From SG8-30 sp963695155 (lineage in GTDB: Bacteria; Pseudomonadota; Gammaproteobacteria; Steroidobacterales; Steroidobacteraceae), in the NCBI GenBank assembly GCA_963695155.1, contig CAVOGD010000005.1, positions 372,001 through 436,000 of the forward strand: 64,000 nt of DNA, given 5' to 3'. Position numbers and translations under genes: made by a program. Under the pieces are notes generated by a model. It had not been told where the DNA came from and searched no databases. It was given only the letters and a program-made list of their open reading frames with translations. Shown one piece after another: positions 61,348-64,000 of the stretch (within the stretch, counting starts at the first letter, position 1; each line of letters begins with the position of its first letter).

Positions 61348-63423
61348 TCAGTTCGCGGCGTCGATCTCCGCGAGCAGTTGCTGCGCGCGGTACACCTTGT
61401 CCAGCGCCAGGCGCATGGCGCGCACGTCGACGCCGATGGCGCGGTTGGTCGCCGGGTCGTACCAGTAGTCGCCGGCGATGGAATGGATGTTGCCGTCGAA
61501 GGCCAGCCCCACGATGTCGCCGCGCGCGTCCACGATCGGGCTGCCTGAGTTGCCGCCGGTGATGTCCACGGTGCTGGTGAAGTTGAGCGGCGTGTCCATG
61601 TCCAGTTCCTGCAGAGCCGCCAGCCAGCTCTCCGGCAGCCGGAACGGCTCGCGCCCGGTCGCACGCTCGAACATCCGGCCGACGGTAGTGAACGGCGCGA
61701 TGGATTCGCCCTGCTCCAGCCAGCCCTCGACCGCGCCGTAGGTGAAGCGCAGCGTGAAGGTGGCGTCCGGATAGACGCTGGTACCCAGCGTCTTGAAGCG
61801 CGCCGCCGCGATCGCCTCCCTGGCCCGGTCGGTCGGTCCCTCGACCTCGTCTTCCATGCGCTTGCGCAGCGCCCGCGAGGCGGGGTCGACCAGCACGGCC
61901 AGCCGGATCATCGGGTCGTCGCTGGCGTCGATCGCCGCCTGGCCGCCGTCGAACAGCGCGATGCGCACCGCCGGATCGGCGAGTTTCGAACCGTCCACGA
62001 GGCGGCTGGCCAGCGCATCGGGATCGTCGCGGCCGAACACCTGGCGGACGACCGGGTGGTCGGGCCCGAGCCATTCGCGCATGCGCTCCAGCGCGAACGA
62101 CAGCGTCAGCCGCTCGAGGTCGGGATACACGGGCGACGGTGCGCGCAGGGCCCGCTCGACGGCCGGCAGCCGCGCGTCGGTGAAATTGCGGATCCGTTCG
62201 GCGTTCGGCTTGCCGCGTTCCACGGCCGCCCGCACCAGCGTGCGCGCATGCGCGAACAGGTCGCTGATGAAGCCGGCGTTGCCCTCCAGGAACGCGTGCG
62301 GCACGACGATGTCGCGGTACACCTGCTGGGCGGCCGCTATCTCCGCGAAGGCGCCCGCGGACGCGGCGAGATCCGGGTCCTGGCGCATGGCCTGCTCGAG
62401 CGCCGCCTCGGCGGCGCGCCGCTTCTCGAATTGCACGTCGTCCTGCAGCGCATCGAGCTGCTTGCGCCGCACCTTGATCGCGTTCTCGTACAGGTTCAGC
62501 GGCTGCACGGTGATGCGTGCGGCCTCGTCGCCGGTCTTGGCGAACTGCAGCAGGCGGCCGCGCAGCTCCGAGTAGCGCATCAGCCAGAACGGCAGGTAGG
62601 CGTCGCGCTGCGCGTCGAGTTCGGCGCTGGTCAGCATGCGCGACGTGGAACCGGGGTGGCCGGAGACGAAGACAGGTTCCTGCGGCCCGGCGCCGCTCCA
62701 GTCGAAACGCAGGTGCTCAGGCGTCACGGCCGGCTTGCCGTTCTCGTAGGCGCGCAGCAGGGACATGTCGAGGGTCCAGCGCGGGAACTGGAAGTTGTCC
62801 ACGTCGCCGCCGAAGGCGCCGACGGCCTTCTCCGGCGCGAACACCAGCCGCACGTCGTCGTAGCGCTTGTAGGCATAGATCCAGTACTGCCCGCCCTGGT
62901 ACAGCGTGACGGCCTCGCACTTCAGGGGGCCGGCACGGCGGTCCTTCCGGGACGCGTCCTCGCAGGCCTGCTCGAGGCGCGTCAGCTCGGCGCGCCGCGC
63001 GGTCGCGGCCGCGGCCGGCGCCAGGCCCGCGGTGGCCGCGCGCACCTGGCCGGTCACGTCTTCCGTGCGCACGAGGACCGAGGCGGCACCGCCGGGGCAA
63101 ACCGGTTCATCCGCGCGTTCGCGGGCGAGGAAGCCGTTGCCCAGCAGGTCCCGCTCCTCGTTCGAGTTGCGCGCGATGCATTGCTCGGCGCAATGGTGGT
63201 TGGTGAGGATCAGGCCGCTGCCGGAGATGAACGAGGCCGTGCAGCCGCTCTCCAGGCGCAGGGTGCCCGCGCGCACGCGGTCGAGCCAGGCGCGGTCCAG
63301 TTCGACGCCGTAGGCGGCCTCGAGCGCGGCATGGGGCGGATTGTCCAGCGTCCACATGCCCTCGTCGGCGGTGGTAGCCAGGGGCAACAGGGCGGCGGCT
63401 GCCAGCAGTGCAAGTCGTTTCAT
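61348..63423 (-). CDS. S46 family dipeptidyl-peptidase (DPP7/DPP11-like)
   Basis: A 691-residue periplasmic serine peptidase that releases dipeptides from peptide N-termini. Signal peptide is residues 1-19 (ending LATTA). The chymotrypsin-like triad is visible: His in LILTNHHCAE near 76-77, Asp in GGDVDNFQFPRW near 205, and Ser626 in TGGNSGSPIVD. The S1-pocket stretch reads VGLAFDGNIHS, with Gly at the position that is Arg in the acidic-residue-specific DPP11, so DPP7-like broad or hydrophobic preference is expected. S46 enzymes are typical of amino-acid-fermenting and Xanthomonadales-type bacteria. A TonB-domain gene lies 42 bases upstream on the same strand. Confidence 0.93.
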   Translation of the reverse strand: MKRLALLAAAALLPLATTADEGMWTLDNPPHAALEAAYGVELDRAWLDRVRAGTLRLESGCTASFISGSGLILTNHHCAEQCIARNSNEERDLLGNGFLARERADEPVCPGGAASVLVRTEDVTGQVRAATAGLAPAAAATARRAELTRLEQACEDASRKDRRAGPLKCEAVTLYQGGQYWIYAYKRYDDVRLVFAPEKAVGAFGGDVDNFQFPRWTLDMSLLRAYENGKPAVTPEHLRFDWSGAGPQEPVFVSGHPGSTSRMLTSAELDAQRDAYLPFWLMRYSELRGRLLQFAKTGDEAARITVQPLNLYENAIKVRRKQLDALQDDVQFEKRRAAEAALEQAMRQDPDLAASAGAFAEIAAAQQVYRDIVVPHAFLEGNAGFISDLFAHARTLVRAAVERGKPNAERIRNFTDARLPAVERALRAPSPVYPDLERLTLSFALERMREWLGPDHPVVRQVFGRDDPDALASRLVDGSKLADPAVRIALFDGGQAAIDASDDPMIRLAVLVDPASRALRKRMEDEVEGPTDRAREAIAAARFKTLGTSVYPDATFTLRFTYGAVEGWLEQGESIAPFTTVGRMFERATGREPFRLPESWLAALQELDMDTPLNFTSTVDITGGNSGSPIVDARGDIVGLAFDGNIHSIAGDYWYDPATNRAIGVDVRAMRLALDKVYRAQQLLAEIDAAN

Positions 63424-63465
63424 CGGGGGTCCTTCAACAGTGGAGATCCGGTCGGCTCGGGCCGG

Positions 63466-64000
63466 TCACCATGGTAACCGCGGCAGGACAGCCGCCGCGA
63501 CCCGCAGGGGATTGCGGACGGCGATCGCCGAAACGCGCGGCGCAGGCGCGCGACGGCTGCCTGCGCCGTCGCGGCCCGCAGCATCGTCCGGGCAATTGGC
63601 GGTCTCGGGATCGAACCGCAGCGTCAGCAACGCGGTGGCGGCGACGGGATGACCGCCGCGATAGGCGGGTGCGATCCGGGAATTTCGCGCAATGGCCAGC
63701 GCAGTGGCGTCGAACAGCCGCGCAGGCGACGCGTCGAGGATCCGTGCGCCGGTCACGCGGCCCTCGGCATCGGTGGTGACCTCGAGGCGGACGCGGCCGG
63801 CGATGCGGTGCGTGCAGGCCTCGGGCGGCAACGGTGCGGCGGCCAGCAGCACGGGATCGGGTGCGCGCGCCAACTCGCCGGGCAGCGCGAAGGCGAAGCG
63901 CCGCGAGTAGCTGCGCCGGGCCTCCGCCGAGGCCGCGAACCGCCACTGCCGCACCGCGGCCAAGCGCGGCGGCCTCGAACTCGCCACGCGGCATCGCCAT
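63466..64000 (-). CDS. TonB C-terminal domain (energy transducer) protein, 5' end probably outside the window
   Basis: About 178 codons are visible; the frame stays open to the right edge, so the start may lie beyond 64000 (a GTG at 63987 is an alternative). A TonB-like C-terminal domain is clear: RVRLEVTTDAEGRVTGARIL, then FDATALAIARNSRIAPAYRG and TALLTLRFDPE. No N-terminal helix is visible in this part. Such proteins pass proton-motive energy to outer-membrane receptors or occur as small periplasmic proteins. The C-terminal tail after the domain is low complexity. The S46 peptidase gene follows. Confidence 0.6.
   Translation of the reverse strand, partial: WRCRVASSRPPRLAAVRQWRFAASAEARRSYSRRFAFALPGELARAPDPVLLAAAPLPPEACTHRIAGRVRLEVTTDAEGRVTGARILDASPARLFDATALAIARNSRIAPAYRGGHPVAATALLTLRFDPETANCPDDAAGRDGAGSRRAPAPRVSAIAVRNPLRVAAAVLPRLPW

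Overview
The window is very GC-rich, densely coding chromosomal DNA from a gammaproteobacterium. Gene order and content point to the Xanthomonadales/Nevskiales/Steroidobacter side of the class: LysM-dprA-smg-topA divergent from def-fmt-rsmB-DUF4390-ntrY-ntrX, a split pntAA/pntAB/pntB transhydrogenase, an S46 dipeptidyl-peptidase, Asp-type HemB and a sigma-DUF3619-DUF3106 cluster. This placement is inference from gene content; no rRNA or tRNA gene was seen to anchor it. No phage, integrase, transposase or CRISPR array was found.

Layout. 1-7.3 kb: a minus-strand hydrolase/ABC exporter operon running off the left edge, mnmG, a glutathione S-transferase, a KefB-like antiporter and a CDGSH iron-sulfur protein. 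7.3-11.2 kb: an Mla/MCE-type lipid transport operon (STAS-MlaE fusion, MlaF, MlaD, PqiC-like lipoprotein) followed by a glycine-zipper lipoprotein. 11.4-15.9 kb: gdhA with a clear terminator, then a large receiver/PEP-synthase-like protein split by one frameshift. 15.9-25.8 kb: alcohol dehydrogenase, GGDEF-EAL protein, M15 peptidase, HD phosphohydrolase, xthA, glutathione reductase, gamma carbonic anhydrase, aroE and hemB. 25.9-27.7 kb: an ECF sigma factor, a DUF3379 anti-sigma-like protein and an HvfA-like peptide with five EGKCG motifs. 27.7-34.9 kb (minus): LysM, dprA, smg, topA, hemF, rlmJ. 35-42 kb (plus): def, fmt, rsmB, DUF4390, ntrY, ntrX. 42.1-42.45 kb: a non-coding element bounded by nested inverted repeats. 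42.5-47 kb (minus): priA, argS, SPOR protein. 47.2-49.2 kb: sigma/DUF3619/small protein/DUF3106, PspC. 49.2-52.1 kb (minus): pntAA-pntAB-pntB. 52.2-54.7 kb: a coupled HNH nuclease, 5'-3' exonuclease and fructosamine-kinase operon. 54.8-64 kb: a small secreted protein, PutP-like symporter, frameshifted M16 peptidase, cytochrome b561, ExoD, S46 peptidase and a TonB-domain protein cut by the right edge.

The most interesting locus is the ECF sigma / anti-sigma / HvfA-like set (25940-27638). The secreted product carries six Cys in EGKCG/EGSCG motifs on a 17-residue repeat. It resembles precursors of Cu-binding oxazolone/thioamide-type RiPPs, yet no MNIO (DUF692) maturase or partner protein is encoded in the window.

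Three otherwise intact genes (the receiver/PEP-synthase-like gene, rsmB and the M16 peptidase) carry six single-base indels, mostly extra G or C in short GC runs. This looks more like consensus error than biology, but it changes how those genes are called. Many neighbouring genes overlap by 1-4 nt (ATGA, GTGA, TGATG), which helped decide starts.
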